A DNA stretch of 31,560 bases from Trichothermofontia sp964536415 (GTDB lineage: Bacteria; Cyanobacteriota; Cyanobacteriia; B231): NCBI GenBank assembly GCA_964536415.1, contig CAZHXN010000049.1, positions 1-31,560 on the forward strand, in the 5' to 3' direction. The position numbers and the translations under genes were made by a program. This document shows positions 22,122 through 29,916 of the stretch, one piece after another. The notes beneath the pieces are model-generated. The model saw only the letters and a program-made list of their open reading frames with translations. It did no database searches and was not told the DNA's origin. Positions within the stretch are counted from its first letter, which is position 1. Each line of letters opens with the position of its first letter.

Positions 22122-22724
22122 TTATGTCTCTAGTGCCCAGAGATCTGCAACTGTTAATGCTAGATCAGGTACCACGATCGACTGGATGGGTTCACTGCCC
22201 CGGAACACCGCATCCTCATACTGGCCCTCTACCCACTGGCAGACAGTAACTTGCCGCTCCTCTGGGTCAACAATCCAATATTCCCCAATTTCCCGCGCCG
22301 CATATTCCGTATGTTTGTAGCGATAGTCTCGGTCCCGATTAGCTTTACCTGGAGAGACAATCTCAATCACCAAGGCTGGGGGGGGCATCTCCCGCGTAAT
22401 CGTCGCCCGACCCATACCCGCTAGCGCCGCTTTGGAAGCTTCCGTATGCACCAGTAAATCCGGTAATCGGCAGCGTACCCGTCGCCCCATCACCTCAATT
22501 TCTGTATCTTTATAAGCGAGTAGTGCCGCCGGGAAATGTTTTGCCAATTCAAACAGTAGGCGTTTGGCAATATCGTTGTTTTCATCCGATTCCGGGGGCA
22601 TCGCAACTAAGACTCCATCGACCAGTTCATAGCGGGTATCGGTGCCATCGTCATAGGCGAGGTAGTCCTCCAGGCTGAGGTAGGGGGGCGAAGGTGAGGT
22701 CGGAGGTGAGGTCGCTAGGGTCAT
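22122..22724 (-). CDS. Uma2 family endonuclease (PD-(D/E)XK, restriction-endonuclease-like fold)
   Basis: A 200-residue protein of the Uma2/DUF820 group, very numerous in cyanobacteria and of unclear biological role. Characteristic segments are LSLEDYLAYDDGTDTRYELV (E33), RCRLPDLLVH (D89), PALVIEIVSPG (E121), DYRYKHTEYA (K137) and EIGEYWIVDPEERQVTVCQW. These supply the acidic and lysine residues of a PD-(D/E)XK site. The ATG at 22724 gives MTLATSPPTSPSPPYLSLED; the frame is open 35 codons further upstream but without family similarity. A broken paralogue of its N-terminal third lies at 13759. The gene is flanked by the Rpn remnant and the kinase gene. Confidence 0.92.
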   Translation of the reverse strand: MTLATSPPTSPSPPYLSLEDYLAYDDGTDTRYELVDGVLVAMPPESDENNDIAKRLLFELAKHFPAALLAYKDTEIEVMGRRVRCRLPDLLVHTEASKAALAGMGRATITREMPPPALVIEIVSPGKANRDRDYRYKHTEYAAREIGEYWIVDPEERQVTVCQWVEGQYEDAVFRGSEPIQSIVVPDLALTVADLWALET

Positions 22725-22822
22725 GACAGTCGTTAGAGCTACGGTTAGGGCTATTGTAGCGATTGGGGAGGGAGTAATTTTGGCGATGAAGCTAATGCCC
22801 GCTACTTTCACGAAATTGAGGC

Positions 22823-22864
22823 AAATCAAGGAAGATCTAAATCAAGGAAGATCTAAATCAAGGA
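22823..22864. repeat. 16-bp tandem repeat, about 2.6 copies
   Basis: AAATCAAGGAAGATCT occurs at 22823-22838 and 22839-22854, followed by a partial third copy to 22864. It lies about 100 bp upstream of the Uma2 start. It looks like a replication-slippage product. Confidence 0.7.
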
Positions 22865-22930
22865 ATCAGCACCCAAGTTTCCGTCCTGGCTTTGACGCCA
22901 GAGTTTGACTAGCTTATCGGCAATGCAGCA

Positions 22931-22956
22931 TCTCACCCTAATACCAACAGGTAGGT
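22931..22956. repeat. Dispersed repeat copy 2
   Basis: TCTCACCCTAATACCAAC then AGGTAGGTG, matching 20905-20930 with one substitution. It ends four bases before the stop end of the kinase gene. With the duplicated kinase tail at 21596, it suggests that a unit including the kinase 3' end was once duplicated. Confidence 0.6.
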
Positions 22957-22959
22957 GAA

Positions 22960-24567
22960 CTATTGCTGGCGAATGATGATCCTGGCTGGCCGCACGCTGA
23001 CAGCAATCGTGAAGTCGGTAGGGGTGTCGCTCATCACATCAATTTGATAATTGCCATTTTTGCTCGATCGCGTAGACCATTGGCGGGTGCCGTTTGCTTC
23101 TGACTTCCCCTCTGGGTCTTGAACCGTGAGGGTAGCCGCCCCCTTGGTTAAGGCCACTGTCACCTCCTGACCTTCCTGGGCAGACAGCAAATAGCGCTGG
23201 ATACTGGTCGGCGAGACTTGCCCGCTGAATTCCACGGGTTCGGCCTGACCAACGGGAACAGTGATCGGGGTGGTTGCGATCGTCGGGCTAGGCGTTTCGA
23301 CGGGCGCAGGGTCGGTCGTGGCTGGGCTGGGGGAGGCCGGATCACTAGGGGAGAGGGGTGAAGCTGCCACCGGCGTATTGGGTGGGGGTGACGGTGACGG
23401 TGAGGGAGACGGATGATCGGGACTGGTGTGGGGGGGCGGCTCGATGGCGATCGTCGGGCTGAGGGTTCCTGCGCGTGGCTGGGTGGGCTTCAGGGCCACA
23501 TTCATCAAGGCAGAGATGCCCATGAACGTCAGCATGATCGCACCAAAGATCAGGGCTGGCTTGATCCACACGCTTTCCCAGATGGAGCTACTGTTTAGTA
23601 CGGAGGCGGAGGTGGTCGATCGCCGCTGCGTCGGGGTTGGGCTTAACCGCACGGGACGGCGAGGGGGTGGGCTTGGGGTTCTGGCCGCAGGGCTACCGGG
23701 AGCAGCCGCATTGGGGATCAAGCCAGACAGCGATCGCAGCGTTTGGGCGACCTCCGTCGCGGACTGGTAGCGATTCTGGGGCCGGGGACTCAGCATCCGG
23801 CTCAGCACCTGGGCAAAGCGGGGATTAATCTGGGGTAGCAGAGGTTGCCAGTGCCAGGTCATCGTTGTCTCATCCAGAAGCGTTTGGGGTTCGCGTCCCG
23901 TCATGAGTACGATCGCCGTCACCGCCAGGGCATAGAGATCACTATTCGGAGAGGCTTTACCCGTTTGTAATTGTTCCGGTGGTGCATAGCCCAGTTTGCC
24001 GACAGTGGTTCCCTTGGTCGGCGTCTCGCCCCCCTGGACTTTACCCGCTAACTCTTTAACCACCCCAAAGTCAATCAGCACCGGCTTTTTATCCGACTGG
24101 CGCAGAATGATGTTATCGGGTGAAATATCGCGATGGATGATGTTCTTTTGATGGATATGCTGGAGAACCGGTAGCAGTTGCTCCATTAAATGCAGAACTT
24201 CGGCCTCCGAAAACGGATATCTTTCTGACTTGCGTTCCTCTAATAGGGCGCTGTAGGTTGGCCCTTCCACAAAATCCTGGACTAAAAACAAGCGCTTGCC
24301 TTGTTCAAAGGTGGCATGGAACTGGGGAATTTGGGGATGTTGAATTTGCCACAGGACGGTGGCTTCCCGCTGAAAAAGTTCCCGCGACTTTTGCAAGGCA
24401 TAGGCATCGGTTTGGGCGGGCGTGTACTCTTTAATGACACACTTTTCCTGAAAACGGCCCTGATCCTCTGCGAGATAGGTACGACCAAATCCCCCTTGCC
24501 CCAGCATTTTGAGCAAGCGATAGCGATTTTGGAGAATGGTTCCAGGGGGAATCGGGGGGCGAGTCAT
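22960..24567 (-). CDS. Hanks-type Ser/Thr protein kinase with proline-rich linker and extracytoplasmic C-terminus
   Basis: A 535-residue membrane kinase. The kinase domain spans about residues 15-280: glycine loop GQGGFG (24-28), lysine K46 in CVIKEY, catalytic HRDISPDN with D147, and DFG at 166-168. The HRDISPDN variant and the APPEQ motif are common in cyanobacterial kinases. A transmembrane helix lies near 336-358 (WIKPALIFGAIMLTFMGISALM). It is followed by a proline/serine/threonine-rich stretch (about 361-430, with PSPSPSPS) and a C-terminal beta-rich domain (about 435-535) that may sense an extracytoplasmic ligand. The last residues are RPARIIIRQQ. It is divergent from the DUF3153 gene. 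Targets unknown. Confidence 0.95.
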   Translation of the reverse strand: MTRPPIPPGTILQNRYRLLKMLGQGGFGRTYLAEDQGRFQEKCVIKEYTPAQTDAYALQKSRELFQREATVLWQIQHPQIPQFHATFEQGKRLFLVQDFVEGPTYSALLEERKSERYPFSEAEVLHLMEQLLPVLQHIHQKNIIHRDISPDNIILRQSDKKPVLIDFGVVKELAGKVQGGETPTKGTTVGKLGYAPPEQLQTGKASPNSDLYALAVTAIVLMTGREPQTLLDETTMTWHWQPLLPQINPRFAQVLSRMLSPRPQNRYQSATEVAQTLRSLSGLIPNAAAPGSPAARTPSPPPRRPVRLSPTPTQRRSTTSASVLNSSSIWESVWIKPALIFGAIMLTFMGISALMNVALKPTQPRAGTLSPTIAIEPPPHTSPDHPSPSPSPSPPPNTPVAASPLSPSDPASPSPATTDPAPVETPSPTIATTPITVPVGQAEPVEFSGQVSPTSIQRYLLSAQEGQEVTVALTKGAATLTVQDPEGKSEANGTRQWSTRSSKNGNYQIDVMSDTPTDFTIAVSVRPARIIIRQQ

Positions 24568-24720
24568 GGGCTATCTAACCTCCCGCAGCTAAATGCACAA
24601 ATGGAGCCTAATGACTAAACTTTAGCGTATCCCAAAGGCAGGTGAATGTCTGTCCCTGCTGGCCGCTATCCCATCCTGACCCGGCACCGCACAAACGTTA
24701 CGCGGTAGGATAAAACTCAA

Positions 24721-25542
24721 TTGCTACTGTTCGGGTGGGTGATTGTGGTGAGATCTGCTGTGTCGCCGAGCCGCTATGGCCGCCGTCGTTTGCGCTTAGG
24801 ACGGTCTGTTCGCCAGGTTGTCGTCCGCTGGCGATCGCTGTGGATGATGGTGCTGGCAGCTTTATTACTGTCAGGCTGTGTGCAGTACGAAACGGGGATT
24901 CAATTTTCCAGCCCCCACGGGGGTACGCTGGTGCAGTCGATCCGGTTGGCAGAACCCTTTAGTGCCCTGAGTGGTGAAAGCCAGACGCAATGGTTCCAGC
25001 GATTAGAGCAACGTACCCGTGCGGTGGGAGGGCGATCGCAATCCCTCGACGATCGCACTTTGCAAATCACGATCCCGTTTTCCAGTGGCCAAGACCTAGA
25101 GACGAAATTTAATCAATTTTTCAGTCCGACGGCGGCAACGGACCCGGCCACGGCGGATCTACTGGCGGGGATAACGTCGCAGTTACACGTCAACCAGAAT
25201 AACGCCCTGTTGCTGGTTCGCCATCGGCTGGTGTATGACCTGGATTTGCGATCGCTAGGGTTAGTATCGGGAGAAGGGACTGTCCTGCTCAATCCGGCAG
25301 CCCTGTTGGCATTAAAATTCTCCCTGACGACCCCCTGGGGTGCACGGGCAGGGGCAACCAATGCGATCGTGCAACGCGAGGGACAGACCCTTACCTGGAA
25401 CCTGCAACCGGGACAGGTCAACCATATCGAGGCTGTCTTCTGGCTGCCGAGTCCTGTGGGAATGGGCGGCTTGCTAATTATTGGGCTGGTCGGGTTGGGG
25501 ATTTACTTGAAGGCGCAAAGCGAGACTGAGGCGCTGGTCTGA
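24721..25542 (+). CDS. DUF3153 lipoprotein-like membrane protein
   Basis: Up to 273 residues. The hydrophobic segment MMVLAALLLSGC contains a lipobox (LLSGC with C53), so a lipoprotein of the cytoplasmic or thylakoid membrane is likely. The mature part opens VQYETGIQFSSPHGGTLVQS, as in DUF3153 proteins, and a second hydrophobic helix near the C-terminus (GGLLIIGLVGLGIYL) is the typical terminal anchor. The start is uncertain: TTG 24721 gives the longest frame, but a GTG at 24745 or 24748 would also keep the arginine-rich n-region before the signal segment. It ends just before the tRNA-Cys gene. The family's function is unknown. Confidence 0.85.
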   Translation: MLLFGWVIVVRSAVSPSRYGRRRLRLGRSVRQVVVRWRSLWMMVLAALLLSGCVQYETGIQFSSPHGGTLVQSIRLAEPFSALSGESQTQWFQRLEQRTRAVGGRSQSLDDRTLQITIPFSSGQDLETKFNQFFSPTAATDPATADLLAGITSQLHVNQNNALLLVRHRLVYDLDLRSLGLVSGEGTVLLNPAALLALKFSLTTPWGARAGATNAIVQREGQTLTWNLQPGQVNHIEAVFWLPSPVGMGGLLIIGLVGLGIYLKAQSETEALV

Positions 25543-25548
25543 TAGAAT
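25543..25548 (+). promoter_or_regulatory. Possible -10 element of the tRNA-Cys gene
   Basis: TAGAAT directly follows the DUF3153 stop codon and lies 16 bases before the tRNA. No good -35 box was found at the usual distance, so the tRNA may instead be transcribed together with the upstream gene. Confidence 0.3.
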
Positions 25549-25563
25549 AGAGTTTCAGGCTGA

Positions 25564-25635
<72 letters not shown>

Positions 25636-25724
25636 TTGGGGCGCAATGCCTTCGCTTAAGGCTGACAAGGCCCGTCAGGTGATCACCCAGTCGCTAGCAG
25701 AGGGGGAGCGATCAAGGTGAACAG

Positions 25725-25865
25725 ATGGGCGTAGAACGTTGGACGGATGAGCGGTTAGAGCAATTGGCTCAGTTAGTTGATTCAGTCTTGCTTCAGGCAG
25801 CGGTGGCTCCCCCACAACTGGACCCGGCTCCGGCAGTGCAGCCAAAGCAGTGGGCTGCAACTTGA
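25725..25865 (+). CDS. 46-residue protein, truncated member of an unnamed cyanobacterial family
   Basis: Reads MGVERWTDERLEQLAQLVDS, then VLLQAAVAPPQLDPAPAVQP and KQWAAT. The opening resembles cyanobacterial proteins that begin with ERWTDERLDQLA and continue into a longer coiled coil or membrane part; here the coiled coil is missing and a proline-rich tail replaces it. A ribosome site (AAGG) lies about 7 bases upstream. The last 73 bases are antisense to the end of arsS, which argues either for a short new tail or for a truncated remnant. Confidence 0.5.
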   Translation: MGVERWTDERLEQLAQLVDSVLLQAAVAPPQLDPAPAVQPKQWAAT

Positions 25866-26842
25866 ATGGGCCGATTGCCTAAATCGGCTAAGGTGACCTC
25901 AAAAATGGTTTGGGGCAAGGCCATCTCCAGCATTTGATTAAAGTCACAATCATACAGTCGGCCATCCCAACCGACGGATAGGGTGTAGCGACACATCAAC
26001 CCCGCGATCGTGGCTGGGTTAAAGGCATTCACCAGTTTTTCCATGTAGGCTTCCAGGTTACCCGACTCGAGCAAAAATTCCAAAAAGCGGCTGATGGGCA
26101 TATTGGTAATCGTGTACAGGTGATTAAAGACAATGCCGTGTCGGCGCATCATCTCTCGTTTCCAGGTGGCTTCGAGCGATCGCTGGTTGGGGGGTAAAAA
26201 GGCTCCGACGGGATTGGTCACCAAATTTAACACTAACCCGCTCTCCGGTTGGCCATACCCCAGGGCATTCAATTGCCGCAGGGCGGCGATCGAAGCATCA
26301 AAGACGCCATTTCCCCGTTGGGCCTCGGTTGGCTTCAGACTATAGGCCGGGAGGGAGGCAACGATTTCTACCTGATGTTCTGCGAGAAATTCCGGCAAAT
26401 CTTGATAGGTCGGTAGCTGGGTGATGGTTAAGTTGCACCGATCGATCACGTGACACCCCAATGCCCGCGCCTCACGCACGATGTCCCGAAATTGGGGATG
26501 TAATTCCGGTGCGCCACCGGTAATGTCCACCACGCCGATCGCCCCCGTGGCTAATAACCGCAGGCAGGCGGCGATCACCTCTGGCGTCATGACTTCGCGG
26601 CGATCGGGGCCAGCATCGACATGGCAATGGCGACATACCTGGTTGCAGCGCTTGCCCACGTTCATTTGCAAGACGGTGGGGGTTTGCGATCGCAGGGGGG
26701 CGTGTCCGGTACTGGCGACGGCGTCTTCAAACGATCGCACCAAGGGGAGTTCAGCCAGGAGGCGGCGTTGGGCCAGGGGGGAGGCAAGGGGATGGGAACG
26801 GTGCTGTAGGCTGGGATGGAAGTCGATCGCGGTCACCGGCAA
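25793..26842 (-). CDS. arsS: Arsenosugar biosynthesis radical SAM protein (ArsS-like)
   Basis: A 349-residue radical SAM enzyme. The cluster motif C66-x3-C70-x2-C73 (RCNQVCRHCHV) binds the catalytic [4Fe-4S]; the next conserved segment is DITGGAPELHP. A second set of cysteines at the C-terminus (C332, C335, C343 in HCFGCTAGAGSSCGG) is typical of ArsS/DUF3641 proteins. In arsenosugar synthesis the enzyme is reported to transfer the adenosyl moiety to methylated arsenic. It follows the peroxidase-like gene by 27 bp on the same strand, the arrangement seen for this pathway. No arsM methyltransferase is adjacent. The alternative is another DUF3641-type radical SAM enzyme, but the neighbour supports ArsS. 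Confidence 0.93.
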   Translation of the reverse strand: MPVTAIDFHPSLQHRSHPLASPLAQRRLLAELPLVRSFEDAVASTGHAPLRSQTPTVLQMNVGKRCNQVCRHCHVDAGPDRREVMTPEVIAACLRLLATGAIGVVDITGGAPELHPQFRDIVREARALGCHVIDRCNLTITQLPTYQDLPEFLAEHQVEIVASLPAYSLKPTEAQRGNGVFDASIAALRQLNALGYGQPESGLVLNLVTNPVGAFLPPNQRSLEATWKREMMRRHGIVFNHLYTITNMPISRFLEFLLESGNLEAYMEKLVNAFNPATIAGLMCRYTLSVGWDGRLYDCDFNQMLEMALPQTIFEVTLADLGNRPIQVAAHCFGCTAGAGSSCGGATAA

Positions 26843-26869
26843 ACCTCAAGCAGACAAGCTTTTCTTAGC

Positions 26870-27202
26870 CTACATCGAAATCTGCTGGGCCGTATTGCGC
26901 ATCTGCACCCCATGCACCAGCGTCGCCCCCCCCCGAATCGCCGCCGCCACGTGGATCGCCTCCGTCATTTGCTCTAGATCTGCCCCCTTCTCCAGACAGG
27001 TTGTCGTATAGGCATCAATGCAATAGGGACACTGGACCGCATGGGCAACCGCCAGCGCAATCAATGCCTTTTCCCGCTCCGTCAAAGCACCCTCGGCAAA
27101 CACCGGCCCATACCACGCCATAAATGCCTGCCAGAGCGCCGGGGCTTCCTCCCCTACCTCCGCAAAACGAGCCAAATCTTGGGGCTGATAATAGGTTTCC
27201 AC
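26870..27202 (-). CDS. Arsenosugar biosynthesis-associated peroxidase-like (carboxymuconolactone decarboxylase family) protein
   Basis: A 110-residue AhpD/CMD-type protein. The redox motif CPYC (C58-P-Y-C61) follows a helix with a conserved histidine (LAVAHAVQCPYCID, H54), as in AhpD-like peroxidases. The ending (MTEAIHVAAAIRGGATLVHG) is typical of the subgroup that accompanies arsS. It is upstream of arsS in the same direction with a short gap, so the two are probably one transcript. The role in the arsenosugar pathway is known only by association; thiol-disulfide or peroxide chemistry is inferred from the CxxC motif. Confidence 0.92.
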   Translation of the reverse strand: METYYQPQDLARFAEVGEEAPALWQAFMAWYGPVFAEGALTEREKALIALAVAHAVQCPYCIDAYTTTCLEKGADLEQMTEAIHVAAAIRGGATLVHGVQMRNTAQQISM

Positions 27203-27240
27203 GGTATGGCCTCACTTACCCCTATAAATCCTCCAGAAAA

Positions 27241-27552
27241 CTATTGGTGGCTAGCCCCTTCACCCACTTGGTACTGGCAGAAAATGTAGAGATCAAACAA
27301 CACCCCTACCAGACTCCAACTGAGTCCAATAACCCACAGCCCTTCCCAAATATTCCCATTACCAAAAATGGTTAAAAACTGAAGTAGTTGGGTAAAGCCT
27401 ACTGTTGCGATCGCCGCCATTCCTGGCACAGTTTGTAACCCCAACAATAAGATAAGTAAACTGCCTAGCAACACCAACGGTGTCCCAAAGCAAAAGAGAC
27501 CGCTCAGGATCAGTGATATCAGGAGATGGCGTAGCGTCGTCATATATAGCAT
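27241..27552 (-). CDS. Small membrane protein, unknown family
   Basis: About 103 residues from ATG 27552 (MLYMTTLRHLL); an ATG at 27543 and a TTG at 27579 are also in frame. Three hydrophobic segments can be seen: LLISLILSGLFCFGTPLVLLG plus the adjacent LLILLLGLQ, MAAIATVGFTQLLQFL, and GLWVIGLSWSLVGVLFDLYI. No motif is recognised. It lies 38 bp upstream of the arsS-associated pair on the same strand, which could place it in the same transcript, but nothing in the protein suggests arsenic chemistry. No clear ribosome site. Confidence 0.6.
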   Translation of the reverse strand: MLYMTTLRHLLISLILSGLFCFGTPLVLLGSLLILLLGLQTVPGMAAIATVGFTQLLQFLTIFGNGNIWEGLWVIGLSWSLVGVLFDLYIFCQYQVGEGASHQ

Positions 27553-27841
27553 AGAAGATGCAGCGATCGCGGGTAACAAGGGTGATCAGAGAAAATCTTA
27601 ACCAGGGTTGAGTGGCGTTATCACCTCCGCATGAGAACAGGTATCGCAGACCCTCTAAACCGCCAGATGGATTTCCACTTCGCCTCAGATTGAATACTTA
27701 GAGAATCCCTGTCTATAGGATAGGAGATCTCTCTACACTTCCCAGGATTCCGTTAGCAATCTTAAAACTTTATTAAAAAGCGTATTTAAGTTACGCATCC
27801 AATTGTGGAGTTTTGCCCAACTGGTGGCTCTGACCCCGCGT

Positions 27842-28369
27842 TTACTGAGCATTGAGGCGTTTATCCTGCAGGTGTCGCATCCGCCCTAGGCGCTCAGTCC
27901 CTTGGCGATTCTGCATCAGGTCAGCAAATTTGCGACGTTGGGTCGGGGTCAGGACCGATCGCATAGCCAACAGACTTTCAAAATGGATGGCAGCCTGTTG
28001 CTGCCTGAGTTGTTCGATTTGTTGGAACTTCGCCCGAATTTGGGCTTCCGGGGCATCCCCAGCCATCAGCCGACTGAGTTCTTGACGGGCCTGCCGAAGG
28101 GCCTGTCGCCGCTGGGTTAATTGAGGTTCGTAGCGCTGCTGAATGGCCCGCATCTCCCGGATTTGTGCTGGGGTGAGATCCAATGCCTGAAAGAGCCGCT
28201 CTGGCCTCTGAGCCAATGGCTGCGGACCAGCCTGGGCCTGGGCAAGGTCTACCCGTGCTGGCGCAATCCCGATCGGCAGCGCCGGTACCTGCCCTCCCAG
28301 CGTGGGGAACACGAAGGTCCCCCCTAACGTCAGAGCGATGACTGTTAATCCTAAGCGAACCCGTCCCAT
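27842..28369 (-). CDS. Spy/CpxP family periplasmic protein
   Basis: About 175 residues with an N-terminal signal segment (LGLTVIALTLGGTFVFPTLGG). Two LTxxQ motifs mark the Spy/CpxP/ZraP fold: LTPAQIREMRAIQQRY and LTPTQRRKFADL. Between them lies a charged helical region (QLTQRRQALRQARQELSRLM). Such proteins act in the periplasm as chaperones or as metal/stress sensors. The start is ATG 28369 with AGGAGG at 28375-28380; a GTG two codons earlier would overlap that site. It is the third gene after the ECF sigma and anti-sigma genes, suggesting that it is either the sensor or a target of the module. Metal-ligand histidines are few, so a metal role is uncertain. Confidence 0.9.
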   Translation of the reverse strand: MGRVRLGLTVIALTLGGTFVFPTLGGQVPALPIGIAPARVDLAQAQAGPQPLAQRPERLFQALDLTPAQIREMRAIQQRYEPQLTQRRQALRQARQELSRLMAGDAPEAQIRAKFQQIEQLRQQQAAIHFESLLAMRSVLTPTQRRKFADLMQNRQGTERLGRMRHLQDKRLNAQ

Positions 28370-28374
28370 CTCCA

Positions 28375-28380
28375 CCTCCT
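28375..28380 (-). promoter_or_regulatory. Shine-Dalgarno site for the Spy/CpxP gene
   Basis: AGGAGG on the minus strand, five bases before the ATG at 28369, which favours this start over the GTG at 28375. Confidence 0.75.
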
Positions 28381-28439
28381 CGCGTCGCTGCCTAGCCCTT
28401 CAACCACCTACCCCACTTCGCCTGTGGCCAGGTTAACGG

Positions 28440-28892
28440 CTATAAGCCTGCCCCCATCCCTGCCTCAGTTCCTGCCCCAGGGCCAATGGCACTGCTGGTT
28501 TCTGTGAAGAGGGGGTTATCCCCATCCGTCGCATGACTGACAACGACCCCCTGCCAACTTTGCTCCATAAATTGCTCAATTTCAGCGATTTCTGCTGGAC
28601 TTGGGGTCTGGGCCATCTGCCAAGCCCGTTGCCCCATCCAGGTGGCAAACAGGCTAGCCGTCAAGATCGTCCCCGCCACGACCCACCGCCGTCTTCGCTG
28701 GTACCAAGGGGTTGATGGGGCTGGCTCTCGGCGGGCGATCGGGGGCTGCTCCCAGTCGCGTGTGTCCAGTGCAGCCATGAGCTGATCCTCCAGGTTGGCT
28801 GCTGCCGGGGGCACGGTGGGGCGGTACTGGCGTAAAAATTGAACCAGCTTGCGATCGCCTTGCCGCTCCAGGGGGGAATCATGCGGTGTCAT
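28440..28892 (-). CDS. Membrane anti-sigma factor-like protein
   Basis: A 150-residue protein with a cytoplasmic N-terminal part (about residues 1-65), one transmembrane helix (about 70-87, WVVAGTILTASLFATWMG) preceded by an RRRR motif, and a periplasmic C-terminal part (about 88-150). It starts inside the stop codon of the ECF sigma gene (ATGA overlap), the classic arrangement of a sigma and its membrane anti-sigma. No zinc-binding HxxxCxxC motif of ZAS type is seen, so it is a different class from RsrA/ChrR. Its function is inferred from topology and position. Confidence 0.82.
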   Translation of the reverse strand: MTPHDSPLERQGDRKLVQFLRQYRPTVPPAAANLEDQLMAALDTRDWEQPPIARREPAPSTPWYQRRRRWVVAGTILTASLFATWMGQRAWQMAQTPSPAEIAEIEQFMEQSWQGVVVSHATDGDNPLFTETSSAIGPGAGTEAGMGAGL

Positions 28893-29560
28893 AGCTGGAC
28901 TCCTTGTTGCTCAAGAAACTGACGCATCTGGGCGCGGGCATGGAACAGCCGCGATTTCACCGTCCCAACGGGAATGTTCAGAATGCTCGCCACCTCTTTT
29001 TGGGGGATCTCCTCTAGATCATGTAATACCAGAACGGCCCGGTGCTCCAGGCTCAAGTGCGCCAAGCCCTGTTGCACAAGATCCTGATAGTGCAGGTGGG
29101 TAAGCGCCACATCGGGAGGGGGACCCTCCAGCAACTCCCCCAGGGTTTGCAGATGGCTGCGATCGCGGGCATAGGTCCGGCGCTGATCCATCGCCACATT
29201 CCACGCAATCCGATACAACCATTGGGAAAACTGCTCCGGCTGTTTGAGTTTCGGCAACCCTTTCCAGGCTTTGAGGAACACCTCTTGGACTAGATCATCT
29301 AGTCCCGCCGCACCACACAATTGATACAAAGTCGATCGTACTCGCTGCTGATACCGTCGATAAAGCTGACGAAACGCTGCCGGTTGTCCCTGAAGACACC
29401 GTTGCACAAGTTCACCATCAGAGTGCTGTTCGGAGGAACTGGACACCGCAATCTTAACTGGATGGATCACACCCCTGATCGAGCTAGATGCCCACTTTGG
29501 CGGTTGCCAATCTCGAGACGCCTCTAGGCGAGACTCGCTTGAGATTGCTGCACTAAGCAC
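28889..29560 (-). CDS. ECF-type RNA polymerase sigma factor
   Basis: Sigma-70 family, extracytoplasmic-function type, up to 223 residues. Region 2 is visible as ELVQRCLQGQPAAFRQLYRR through LDDLVQEVFLKAWKGLPKL, and region 4 as LEEIPQKEVASILNIPVGTV with the following helix KSRLFHARAQMRQFL for -35 recognition. The start is unclear: the frame opens at GTG 29560, but the first ~45 residues (LSAAISSESRLEASRDW...) look unlike the family, and a GTG at 29446 would give SSSSEQHSDGELVQRC. The longer start has an AAGGGG ribosome-site candidate. It is co-transcribed with the anti-sigma and the Spy-like gene; cyanobacterial SigG is a possible relative, not proven. Confidence 0.9.
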   Translation of the reverse strand: MLSAAISSESRLEASRDWQPPKWASSSIRGVIHPVKIAVSSSSEQHSDGELVQRCLQGQPAAFRQLYRRYQQRVRSTLYQLCGAAGLDDLVQEVFLKAWKGLPKLKQPEQFSQWLYRIAWNVAMDQRRTYARDRSHLQTLGELLEGPPPDVALTHLHYQDLVQQGLAHLSLEHRAVLVLHDLEEIPQKEVASILNIPVGTVKSRLFHARAQMRQFLEQQGVQL

Positions 29561-29916
29561 GGATACAGGCCCCTTGTTGTGTACTGTCTATTGTTTCAGA
29601 CTGGGGTCAGCAGGGAAAGGTTTAAATTAAGAAGTAGGATCTATGCCCTCTTCCTACCCCTTGCTAACTGAGTTACCTGGGTTCTCCGTATTTACCTTGA
29701 GAGGGGGGCGATCGCGATAGTAGAATAATGGCTAGGGTAGCCCAGACCAACCAATCGTGCCATGATACCGGGTATCGCTTTCCGTTTGGAAGCTTCTGTC
29801 ACCCGTTGAGCCGGTAGACGCCGGGGGCCTCGACTTCTTATTGACTACGGTGCATCGATTATTCAGCCAGACAGCCTAAATTATTCAGAAAAACTATCCA
29901 GTAAACTCATCCGGCT
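29561..29916. other. Intergenic region between the ECF operon and the histidine kinase
   Basis: About 350 bp separating two divergent units. It should hold the promoter of the sigma operon and that of the kinase. No reading frame, repeat or clear promoter box could be assigned. Confidence 0.4.

Noticed and set aside
22122..22724. The Uma2 gene as part of a restriction-modification or toxin-antitoxin system
   Set aside because: No methyltransferase or antitoxin partner is adjacent; Uma2 genes occur alone in many cyanobacteria.
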